Source: Flavobacterium sp. MK4S-17 (GTDB lineage Bacteria; Bacteroidota; Bacteroidia; Flavobacteriales; Flavobacteriaceae). From it: a stretch of DNA of 64,000 nt. The position numbers and the translations under genes were made by a program. The notes beneath the pieces were generated by a model that was not told where the DNA came from, searched no databases, and saw only the letters and a list, made by a program, of their open reading frames with translations. Below are positions 10,501 to 17,301 of this stretch, piece after piece; position 1 is the first letter of the stretch, and each line of letters starts with the position of its first letter. The stretch covers positions 1-64,000 of the forward strand of contig NZ_WWEP01000009.1 of the NCBI RefSeq assembly GCF_009848495.1, written 5' to 3'.

Positions 10501-10831
10501 AATGGAAAATATGCCTATGGAATCTTACGGATTGTATTTTTTGTATGAGCCGTTTGCCGAAGGTTATTATAAAACAGGCGACAAAAATAATGCAAGGCAA
10601 CTGCTGGAAAAGCTGGCCGGCAAGTACAGGCAAAAGCTAAGCTACTATAAATCCCTAGGTGATCCACGCCAAAACCAAGCCTATAATGATATTATAGGCG
10701 ATATAGAACGCTACCGCAACCTGCTGATAATAATGAAGCAAAACCATGACAGTGAGCTTTATGAAAAACACAGGATTGACTTTAACCGGTATAATGCAAT
10801 GTTTAAACGCTTTAAAAGGGAGGATGCATAA
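7562..10831 (+). CDS. DUF2723 (TMEM260-like) polytopic membrane protein, first paralogue
   Basis: 1089 residues. The N-terminal half is a multi-span membrane domain of the DUF2723 family: VYSLTVEPTVSFWDCGEY around residue 25-45, HPPGAPLFQ, and roughly ten or more hydrophobic helices up to about residue 330 and again about 570-690. The soluble C-terminal half has TPR-like helices at the end. The family is a GT-C type membrane glycosyltransferase superfamily; its human relative TMEM260 is a protein O-mannosyltransferase, so the acidic WDCGE loop is a candidate catalytic site. Bacterial substrates are not visible from sequence. A near-identical-length paralogue begins 78 bases downstream. Confidence 0.85.
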   Translation: MNSLNFKKWNLILGWTVFATAFIVYSLTVEPTVSFWDCGEYISTSSKLEVGHPPGAPLFQIIGAFFAMFAPSASKVAFAVNMVSVTAGAFTILFMFWSVTLLLRSFIPDAVKSKSNAVMVLGSSFIACLAFTFSDSFWFNATETEVYSMASLFIALLFWAGLRWGEDMQKPGGNKWVLLISLLTGLSFGVHFLALLAIPSIGLIYYFKNYKTVTLKNFIIANIAIVALLLFVFKLLMPYTLALFAKTEIFMVNSMGLPFNSGIVFVTLALASFFFFSLRYTRRKGLVLYNTITLCILFLFAGFSVWVMLPIRSNANVVINESRPDDAADVLAYYNMEQYPEQKLVYGPLYTSAYAGLDKNNPYTDSKPNYERDYKTGRYVIVNNYRHAYENTDGAHKSFLPRMASERHAANYMAISGPPKFSINYNYPFESELAAYGIDINQISPEQATDAAGQLKNELQNIIVEFKTAYSAGKLDENSYDSFLKNYGKYLTIEKPSFTDNMAFMFSYQFGYMYWRYFMWNFAGRQSDVQGKYNNEGNWLSGIDFIDEMRLGPQNSLTDDMLGNKGRNLYYFLPLLLGLIGILYHAKKDLKSFYILLAFFLFTSLAVKVFLNEKPFEVRERDYVLVGSFYVFAIWIAFGVYAIYDVLKKYTGKKYTGPVVLAASLLAAPFLMANQNWDDHNRSGRYTALAMAKAYLDSCEPNAILFTVGDNDTFPLWYAQEVEGYRTDVRVVCGTYLSADWYIDQMKQQAYDSMPLPISFLHDQYVDGTRDYIIHNPKTEARMDIKDFITFTQLDDERATVEFENGQHVNYYPTNKIRIPVNRKQVLSQKVVGKDKHDSIVPYIDIDLPNAVGKHRLIQLDIIANNNWQRPIYFTGGSFEDEEYIWMKDYLQLTGMTYKLVPVKTPYNEDSFLDLGYVDSEKMYDTVKKWDWGNSGSPDIYVDPETKRNSFNYRKNLARLTDTLISEGKTEKARDIINLAMENMPMESYGLYFLYEPFAEGYYKTGDKNNARQLLEKLAGKYRQKLSYYKSLGDPRQNQAYNDIIGDIERYRNLLIIMKQNHDSELYEKHRIDFNRYNAMFKRFKREDA

Positions 10832-10909
10832 AAATGGCGTTACAACTAAACCTTTTTTAAATAAAAAAATAGTTTCTTTGCATAAGTTAACCAAGACTGT
10901 TCAATATAA

Positions 10910-13900
10910 ATGATAACTTTCAACTTTAAAAAATGGAACACCATTCTTGGCTGGTCTGTTTTTGGCATTGCCCTTTTAGTTTATTCCTTAACTGTTGAAC
11001 CCTCGCTTAGCTTTTGGGATTGCGGCGAATATATAGCAACTGCCGCCAAACTTGAGGTAGGCCACCCGCCGGGAGCACCGTTATTCCAAATGGTGGGCGC
11101 ATTTTTTTCGATGTTTGCGTTCAGCCCCGATAAAGTAGCATTAATGGTTAACATGGTTTCGGTATTTTCCAGTGCCTTTACCATCCTGTTCATGTTTTGG
11201 TCGCTTACCATTATATTGAAAAATTTAATCGAAAAGTTTTCAGAGTTTAATAACAATAACGCTGTTGCCATTTTAGGCGCAGCATTTGTAGGCTCGCTGG
11301 CCTATACTTTTTCCGACAGCTTTTGGTTTAATGCTGTGGAAGCTGAGGTTTATGCTATGGCTTCGCTGTTTATTGCCCTGCTTTTATGGCTTGGGCTTCG
11401 CTGGGGAGAAGAAATGCATACCCCGCGCGGCAACAAATGGCTTCTGATAATATCATTTGTTATAGGTTTATCCTTCGGGGTGCACTTTATGGCATTACTG
11501 GCATTACCCTCAATAGGATTTATTTACTTCTTTAAGAACTATGAAAAAATAACGGTTAAAAGCTTTATCATAGCCAACGTTATTATTGTTGCCATACTGC
11601 TTTTTATATTTAAGCTTTTACTGCCATATACTATGGCGCTGTTCGGTAAAACAGAGATTTTCATGGTAAACAGCCTTGGTATGCCGTTTAACTCTGGTAC
11701 TATATTTATTACACTTGTAATTATTGCGTTCTTTTACTTCGGGCTTAAATATACAAGGGTAAAGCAACTACCGCTATACAATACAATATTATTATGTGTG
11801 CTTTTTATATTTATAGGGTTTTCCGCATGGCTAATGCTGCCGATACGCGCCAATGCCAATGTGGTAATTAATGAAAACAAGCCTTCGGATGCTGCCGAGG
11901 TACTTGCTTATTATAACAGGGAGCAATATGGCGAGCAAAAGCTATTTTACGGCCCTATGTTTTCTGATATTTACGCCGGACTTGACCCAGATAACCCTTA
12001 TAAAGATGAAAAACCGAATTACCAGCGGGATTATAAAACAGGTAAATATGTAATCGTAAATAATTACAAAAACGCAAAGCAAAATAGCGACGACAGCCAC
12101 AAAGGGCTTATGCCGAGAATGTGGAGTACCGACCATGCTGTTAATTACATGAGGTTTACAAAGCCTTTGGATTTCAGGATAAATCCTTCCTACGATTTTG
12201 AAAGGGAACTGATGAAATACGGCTTGCCGATTGACCGGATGAGCGATGAAGAACTGGGCATGGCAATGGCACAGGTAAGGAATGAGCTTGAAGGTGTAAT
12301 TAACGAATTTAAAACATCCTACCGCACAGGCCAGGCCGACCTTGAAGAATATGACAGCTTCCTAAAAACTTACGGGCAATACCTTATTATAGACAAGCCT
12401 TCGTTTATGGACAACATGCAGTATATGTTTGAATACCAGTTTGGCTATATGTACTGGAGGTACCTGATGTGGAACTTTACAGGAAGGCAAAATGATATAC
12501 AGGGCAGGTATGACAACATGGATGGCAATTGGCTTAGCGGCATTAAGTTTATTGACGAAATGCATCTTGGCACTCAGGATAACCTCCCGTCAGACCAAAA
12601 AAACAATAAGGGACGAAATGTTTATTTTTTCCTTCCGTTTATATTGGGGCTTATAGGGTTATATTACCATGCCACTAAAGACAAAAAGAGCTTTTATGTA
12701 TTGCTTTCATTATTCCTGTTTACAGGACTTGCATTAAAAATATACCTTAATGAAAGGCCTTTTGAGCCGCGAGAGAGGGATTATGCACTTGTAGGGTCAT
12801 TTTATGTATTCGCCATGTGGATAGCCATAGGTGTATATGCCCTGTATGACGGTATTAAAACCAAGCTGCAGCCTAAACTGGCAGCACCTGTTGTAATAGG
12901 TGTAACATTGCTGGCGGCACCTGTGCTGATGGCTTCCCAAAATTGGGATGACCATAACCGCTCCGGCAGGTACACCGCACTTGCAATGGCAAAGGCGTAT
13001 CTTTCATCGTGCGATAAAAATGCTATATTATTTACTATTGGAGATAATGATACTTTCCCGCTATGGTATGCACAGGAGGTTGAAGGTTACCGCACGGATG
13101 TAAGGATTGTAAATACCAGCCTTTTTATGACAGACTGGTATATTGACCAAATGAAAAGAAAGGCTTATGAAAGCGAGCCGCTCCCAATATCTTTTACCCA
13201 TGACCAGTACGTGCAGGGAACAAGGGATTATATGCTTTATGTTCCCGAAAGGAAAGACCGCTGGGATATAAAAACGTTCCTTTCGGTGCTTGCTTCGGAA
13301 GATGAAAGGGCTAAAAAGGAATTGAATAACGGGCATGAAGTTAATTATTACCCCACTAACAAAATACGCATACCTGTAGATAAGGAAGCGGTTATAAAAC
13401 ATAAAATTGTATCCCCAAAATTGTATGATTCCATAGTTCCTTATATAGATGTGGATATTAAAGGGGATGCCTTATACAAAAACCGCTTAATGATGCTGGA
13501 CGTTGTTGCGAATAACAACTGGGAACGCCCAATATATTTTACCGGTGGAAGTTTTGGTGATGATGATTACCTGTGGATGAAAAATTATCTGGAACTGGAC
13601 GGCATGGTGTATAAACTGATACCTGTAAAAACTCCAATTCCGGAAAATGGAAGCCCTCTTGATATGGGTTATATTGATACTGATAAAATGTATGACATAG
13701 TTTTGGGCTGGGACTGGGGTAACAGCAACAGCCCGGATATTTACCATGATCCTGAAACCCGAAAAAACAGTATAACCTACCGCACCAACCTGGCGAGGCT
13801 TACCGAGTCGCTTTTAAATGAAGGCAAAAAGGATAAGGCTAAAAAGATTGTTGACCTTGCAATGGAAAAAATGCCGGTTGAATATTTTGGATATTATACC

Positions 13901-14191
13901 CTGCTTGAGCCATATGCATCGGCTTATTATGAGTTGGGTGAGCAGGCAAAAGCAAGGCAGCTGCTTGATAAGCTAATTAAAAAATACCAGGAGAACCTTA
14001 CTTTTTATAAAGGGCTTAAATACTCCGGGCAGGATGCTGTTCATATAGATATTGTTACCAATATAGAACGTTACAGGAGCCTGTTACTTATAATGAAAGA
14101 TAATGGTGACACCGAATATTATAATAAGGCAAAACAGCAGTTTAACACTTACAATAAGATGTTTGAACGCTATAAAAGGGAAAATGAATAA
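10910..14191 (+). CDS. DUF2723 (TMEM260-like) polytopic membrane protein, second paralogue
   Basis: 1093 residues, collinear with the preceding protein along its whole length. It shares the FWDCGEYI loop, the LEVGHPPGAPLFQ segment, the FNSG helix, the NWDDHNRSGRYTALAMAKAYL block near residue 690 and the DNDTFPLWYAQEVEGYRTDVR block. It is clearly a tandem duplicate with substantial divergence, so both copies have been kept by selection. Function as for the first copy: probable GT-C type membrane glycosyltransferase acting on the periplasmic side (inference). The 78-base gap carries its own -7-like element (TTTCTTTG), and a terminator follows at 14221. Confidence 0.85.
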   Translation: MITFNFKKWNTILGWSVFGIALLVYSLTVEPSLSFWDCGEYIATAAKLEVGHPPGAPLFQMVGAFFSMFAFSPDKVALMVNMVSVFSSAFTILFMFWSLTIILKNLIEKFSEFNNNNAVAILGAAFVGSLAYTFSDSFWFNAVEAEVYAMASLFIALLLWLGLRWGEEMHTPRGNKWLLIISFVIGLSFGVHFMALLALPSIGFIYFFKNYEKITVKSFIIANVIIVAILLFIFKLLLPYTMALFGKTEIFMVNSLGMPFNSGTIFITLVIIAFFYFGLKYTRVKQLPLYNTILLCVLFIFIGFSAWLMLPIRANANVVINENKPSDAAEVLAYYNREQYGEQKLFYGPMFSDIYAGLDPDNPYKDEKPNYQRDYKTGKYVIVNNYKNAKQNSDDSHKGLMPRMWSTDHAVNYMRFTKPLDFRINPSYDFERELMKYGLPIDRMSDEELGMAMAQVRNELEGVINEFKTSYRTGQADLEEYDSFLKTYGQYLIIDKPSFMDNMQYMFEYQFGYMYWRYLMWNFTGRQNDIQGRYDNMDGNWLSGIKFIDEMHLGTQDNLPSDQKNNKGRNVYFFLPFILGLIGLYYHATKDKKSFYVLLSLFLFTGLALKIYLNERPFEPRERDYALVGSFYVFAMWIAIGVYALYDGIKTKLQPKLAAPVVIGVTLLAAPVLMASQNWDDHNRSGRYTALAMAKAYLSSCDKNAILFTIGDNDTFPLWYAQEVEGYRTDVRIVNTSLFMTDWYIDQMKRKAYESEPLPISFTHDQYVQGTRDYMLYVPERKDRWDIKTFLSVLASEDERAKKELNNGHEVNYYPTNKIRIPVDKEAVIKHKIVSPKLYDSIVPYIDVDIKGDALYKNRLMMLDVVANNNWERPIYFTGGSFGDDDYLWMKNYLELDGMVYKLIPVKTPIPENGSPLDMGYIDTDKMYDIVLGWDWGNSNSPDIYHDPETRKNSITYRTNLARLTESLLNEGKKDKAKKIVDLAMEKMPVEYFGYYTLLEPYASAYYELGEQAKARQLLDKLIKKYQENLTFYKGLKYSGQDAVHIDIVTNIERYRSLLLIMKDNGDTEYYNKAKQQFNTYNKMFERYKRENE

Positions 14192-14220
14192 TATATAAAC
14201 AATAATATTCAGTAAATTTG

Positions 14221-14247
14221 AAGGAGCAGTAATTTATACTGCTCCTT
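14221..14247 (+). terminator. Terminator after the second DUF2723 gene
   Basis: An 11-bp stem AAGGAGCAGTA / TACTGCTCCTT with a 5-nt loop, then CCTTTTT. It separates the paralogue pair from the deacetylase. Confidence 0.85.
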
Positions 14248-14268
14248 CCTTTTTCAGATAATCAATTT

Positions 14269-14913
14269 ATGAAGCTATACTGGGTTAAAACACGCTGGTT
14301 TATAAAAAGGATATTTAGTGGTTACGTGTGGGATAGGCCAAACAACGGGAATAAAATATACCTTACATTTGATGACGGCCCTACCCCGGAAGTTACAGAG
14401 TGGGTACTTGCTGTTTTACAAGAGCACGATATTAAAGCTACTTTTTTTTGCATAGGCAATAATATTGAAAAGCACCCTGAAATTTTCAATAAGGTTGTTG
14501 CAGGGGGCCATGCTATAGGCAACCATACATTTAATCATTTAAACGGATGGAAAACCGAAAATGATGCTTATTTGAAGAATATTAAAGATACTGAGCAGAT
14601 AATAAATAATACTACGGCTGGGGCAGTAGGGACAAAATTATTCAGGCCACCGTATGGCAAAATAAAAAAATCACAGGCAGCGGTGGTTAAAAGGGAAGGC
14701 TATTCTATAATAATGTGGGATGTTTTAAGTGCTGATTTCGATACTTTAATCACTTCTGAAAGGTGCCTTAATAATGTTGTAGAAAATACCCGCAGCGGCA
14801 GTATCATAATTTTTCATGACAGTGTAAAAGCATATAAAAATCTTGAATATGCCTTACCTAAAGCCATACAACAATTAAAAGCTAAGGGATTTTATTTTGA
14901 TAAGCTGGCTTAA
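14269..14913 (+). CDS. Polysaccharide deacetylase (NodB homology domain)
   Basis: A 214-residue metal-dependent carbohydrate esterase, family CE4. The motifs are all present: TFDDGPTPE (catalytic Asp and metal-binding Asp, residues about 38-46), GNHTFNH (metal-binding His pair), RPPYGK, MWDVLSADFD and IIFHDS. There is no clear cleavable signal, only a short basic N-terminus with a weak hydrophobic stretch, so location is uncertain. Substrates in the family are peptidoglycan GlcNAc/MurNAc, chitin oligomers or surface polysaccharides; nothing here selects one. Its stop codon overlaps that of the converging thioredoxin-like gene by 4 bases. Confidence 0.88.
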   Translation: MKLYWVKTRWFIKRIFSGYVWDRPNNGNKIYLTFDDGPTPEVTEWVLAVLQEHDIKATFFCIGNNIEKHPEIFNKVVAGGHAIGNHTFNHLNGWKTENDAYLKNIKDTEQIINNTTAGAVGTKLFRPPYGKIKKSQAAVVKREGYSIIMWDVLSADFDTLITSERCLNNVVENTRSGSIIIFHDSVKAYKNLEYALPKAIQQLKAKGFYFDKLA

Positions 14914-15206
14914 AGCTGCTCCTGTACAAGCCCTATAATGGTATTGGCATCAAGCTCACCGCTTTGCCTCCATACCATTTGGCCGCCTTTATATATCATT
15001 AGGGTAGGCAGCCCTTTAATGCGAAGTGCATCGGCCAGTTCCTGGTTTTTGTCCACATCAATTTTTATCACCTTTGCCCTGTCCCCAAGCGCTGCGGCAA
15101 CATCCCTTATTACCGGGTGCATTGCTACCGACGGCTCGTTCCACTCTGTATAAAAATCAATTAGCACAGGAACTGAGGAGTTAATAAGTTCTCCGAATTT
15201 TGACAT
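14910..15206 (-). CDS. Thioredoxin-fold protein lacking the redox cysteines
   Basis: 98 residues with a complete thioredoxin fold pattern: PVLIDFYTEW, a DVDKN strand, the cis-proline region IKGLPTLMIYKGG and a C-terminal helix. At the active site, where trxA at 59607-59924 has WCGPC, this protein has WNEPS; there is no cysteine anywhere in the chain. It therefore cannot act as a dithiol oxidoreductase. Redox-dead thioredoxins elsewhere act as structural or chaperone-like partners; a partner is not visible here. The reading frame is intact, which argues against decay. Converges on the deacetylase gene with overlapping stops. Confidence 0.85.
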   Translation of the reverse strand: MSKFGELINSSVPVLIDFYTEWNEPSVAMHPVIRDVAAALGDRAKVIKIDVDKNQELADALRIKGLPTLMIYKGGQMVWRQSGELDANTIIGLVQEQL

Positions 15207-15279
15207 AAAAGCTAATTTAAATTGACTTTAAACCTAAGTTATGAAATAAAAATCACACAAATATAATAATTTTACCAAC

Positions 15280-16509
15280 TTAAGCTATTTTTTCGCCTTT
15301 TTTTAGTTCCAGCACCGTTATTTCAGGCCATATCCCTACCCTTCCCGGATAGGCATGAAAACCAAAACCCCTGTTTACATAAATATACCTTCCAAGGTTT
15401 TCATACAAGCCTGCCCATTGTTTGTACTGGTACTGCACAGGGCTCCATTTTATTACTCCCGGTATCTCAATACCAAATTGCAATCCATGTGTATGGCCGC
15501 TAAGAGTAAGGTGGTAATTATTGGCATCGTCCTTCACTTCATATTCCCAGTGCGAAGGGTCATGGCTCATTAAAATTTTAAAATCTTCTGCTGTTAATCC
15601 TTCCGAAGCTTTTGGCAGGTCGCCCGCCTTTTTAAACCTGTGCCCCCAGTTTTCAACTCCTACCAGTGCTACCTGCTGCCCGTTTTTTTCCAGCTTAACA
15701 TTCTCATTCAGTAAAAGTTTAAAATCAATTTGGCTGTGCAGATTTTTTATGGCTTTAAAATTATCTTCCTTTTCCTTTTGGGTTGGCCATGTTACATATT
15801 CGCCATAATCATGGTTGCCTAAAACGGAATATTTCCCAAAGGGCGGATTCTCAATTTTTTTGAAAGTGTCAATCCACGGGTTCATTTCCTCAGCGTGCGT
15901 ATTTACAATATCTCCAGTAAATAAAATAATATCCGATTGCTGCTCATTAATAAGGTTTATAGCATGCTCTATCTCTTCCCTGTCATCAAAACTCCCGCTG
16001 TGTATATCGGATATTTGTGTAATGGTAAAACCGTCAAAACTATCGGGCAGGTCGGGAAAATAAACTGTTTGTTTACGCACTTTAAAGTTATACTTCCCTT
16101 TTGTCATTCCATACAGCAGCGATAAAAAAGGAATGGCAGCAAGCCCCAGTGCCGCCTGGCTTACAAACTTTCGCCTTTCGGGCAGGAAAGAGTCGGTACT
16201 GTTTCCCAGAAACTCCCTTATAAAACCACCTATAACCCTAAAAATATCTTCGCCAAGCATTATAGTGGCTATAACTATTTTAGGCAGGTAGGTTATAAGC
16301 AGCAGCCCAAGCGTAAAAAGGGTTTGCCTGGTTTGCCCCACACTCCTGTCAAATTGTGTGAAGGAATAAGCTATATATAAAATAATAAAGAAGGAAATTA
16401 TTTGGTAGCCCCAAAGCAGCCACCGCAATTTAGTTACTGTTTTTATAGCCTGAAATGCATAAATTTCTATAACCGCCACAAAAACAAAAAAGAGTATCCA
16501 ACGAAACAT
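15280..16509 (-). CDS. Membrane-anchored calcineurin-like metallophosphoesterase
   Basis: 409 residues. The first 130 hold four hydrophobic segments. A basic patch RRKFVSQAALGLAAIPFLSLLYG (about residues 112-135) resembles a Tat-like or re-entrant segment and leads into the phosphoesterase domain. All dimetal motifs are present: ISDIHSG, FTGDIVNT, LGNHDYG, MSHD and LSGHTHGLQFG. Length and architecture fit the YkuE/LpxG-like membrane group, some of which act on UDP-diacylglucosamine or other pyrophosphates; the actual substrate is unknown. It is monocistronic, divergent from the flavodoxin-like reductase across a 154-base gap. Confidence 0.85.
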   Translation of the reverse strand: MFRWILFFVFVAVIEIYAFQAIKTVTKLRWLLWGYQIISFFIILYIAYSFTQFDRSVGQTRQTLFTLGLLLITYLPKIVIATIMLGEDIFRVIGGFIREFLGNSTDSFLPERRKFVSQAALGLAAIPFLSLLYGMTKGKYNFKVRKQTVYFPDLPDSFDGFTITQISDIHSGSFDDREEIEHAINLINEQQSDIILFTGDIVNTHAEEMNPWIDTFKKIENPPFGKYSVLGNHDYGEYVTWPTQKEKEDNFKAIKNLHSQIDFKLLLNENVKLEKNGQQVALVGVENWGHRFKKAGDLPKASEGLTAEDFKILMSHDPSHWEYEVKDDANNYHLTLSGHTHGLQFGIEIPGVIKWSPVQYQYKQWAGLYENLGRYIYVNRGFGFHAYPGRVGIWPEITVLELKKGEKIA

Positions 16510-16663
16510 TCAGTGTTTTTTTCAAATAACGGATAAAGTTACTGTTTTGTTACATTACTTTTTTATCAGCATGTTAAATTAACATCTGTTAGGATGGCGC
16601 TGTAAACTTTAATATTTTGTTTGCAGGCTGTTTTGTAACTTTAAAAAAACAAAATATATTGAA

Positions 16664-17242
16664 ATGAAAGCAATTACACTACTGGCCACATTAAAAACAG
16701 AAAGGGAATCCAACACACTTTCATTATGTGAATTTTTTAAAAAGCACCTGGCAGCGCATAATGTGGAGAATGAGATTATAAGGCTTGTTGATTATAACAT
16801 TACCCCGGGCACCTATTCTGATATGGGAAATGGCGATGAATGGCCGGTAATACTTGAAAAGATTTTAAAAGCGGATATAATAATTTTTGCCACGCCTGTA
16901 TGGTGGGGCGGACATTCATCGCAAATGCAAATGGTTATTGAAAGACTGGACGAAATACATGATGAGATATTGCAGGGCAAAAAATCGAAGCTGGAAGGCA
17001 AAGCCGGCGGAATAATTGTAAGCGGCGACAGTGATGGCGCGCAGCACATAATTGCCAATATTGCTAATTTTTATAACGCCATGGGTATTGCGCTTCCACC
17101 ATTTGCCAGCTTTACCGTACTGTGGGAAAAATTTAAAAAGAGTGAAAGCCCAACAGAAAAGGAAATAAAAGAAAAGCTGGAGAAAGAATATGCAGAAACA
17201 GCAGAAACTATGGCAAGGCAGTTAACAAAATATGCCGGGTAG
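16664..17242 (+). CDS. Flavodoxin-fold NAD(P)H-dependent reductase
   Basis: 192 residues of the NADPH-dependent FMN reductase / flavodoxin family: N-terminal TLLATLKTERESNT phosphate-binding loop, the strand-loop IIFATPVWWGGHSSQMQMVIERLD that covers the isoalloxazine ring, and GGIIVSGDSDGAQHI. It probably binds FMN and reduces quinones or similar acceptors in the cytoplasm; the substrate cannot be read. A -7-like TAACTTTA at 16636-16643 lies 20 bases before the start. It is followed after 59 bases by polA on the same strand. Confidence 0.8.
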   Translation: MKAITLLATLKTERESNTLSLCEFFKKHLAAHNVENEIIRLVDYNITPGTYSDMGNGDEWPVILEKILKADIIIFATPVWWGGHSSQMQMVIERLDEIHDEILQGKKSKLEGKAGGIIVSGDSDGAQHIIANIANFYNAMGIALPPFASFTVLWEKFKKSESPTEKEIKEKLEKEYAETAETMARQLTKYAG

Positions 17243-17301
17243 CCATAAACAGCCTTCTTAATGTGCTTTGGTTTGCTTATTTTTACAGCAAATAAATTTC
17301 C

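Noticed and set aside
16100..16190. Tat signal in the metallophosphoesterase
   Set aside because: The RRKFVS patch is at about residue 112, after four transmembrane helices, so it is not an N-terminal export signal; a fused or re-entrant segment is more likely.
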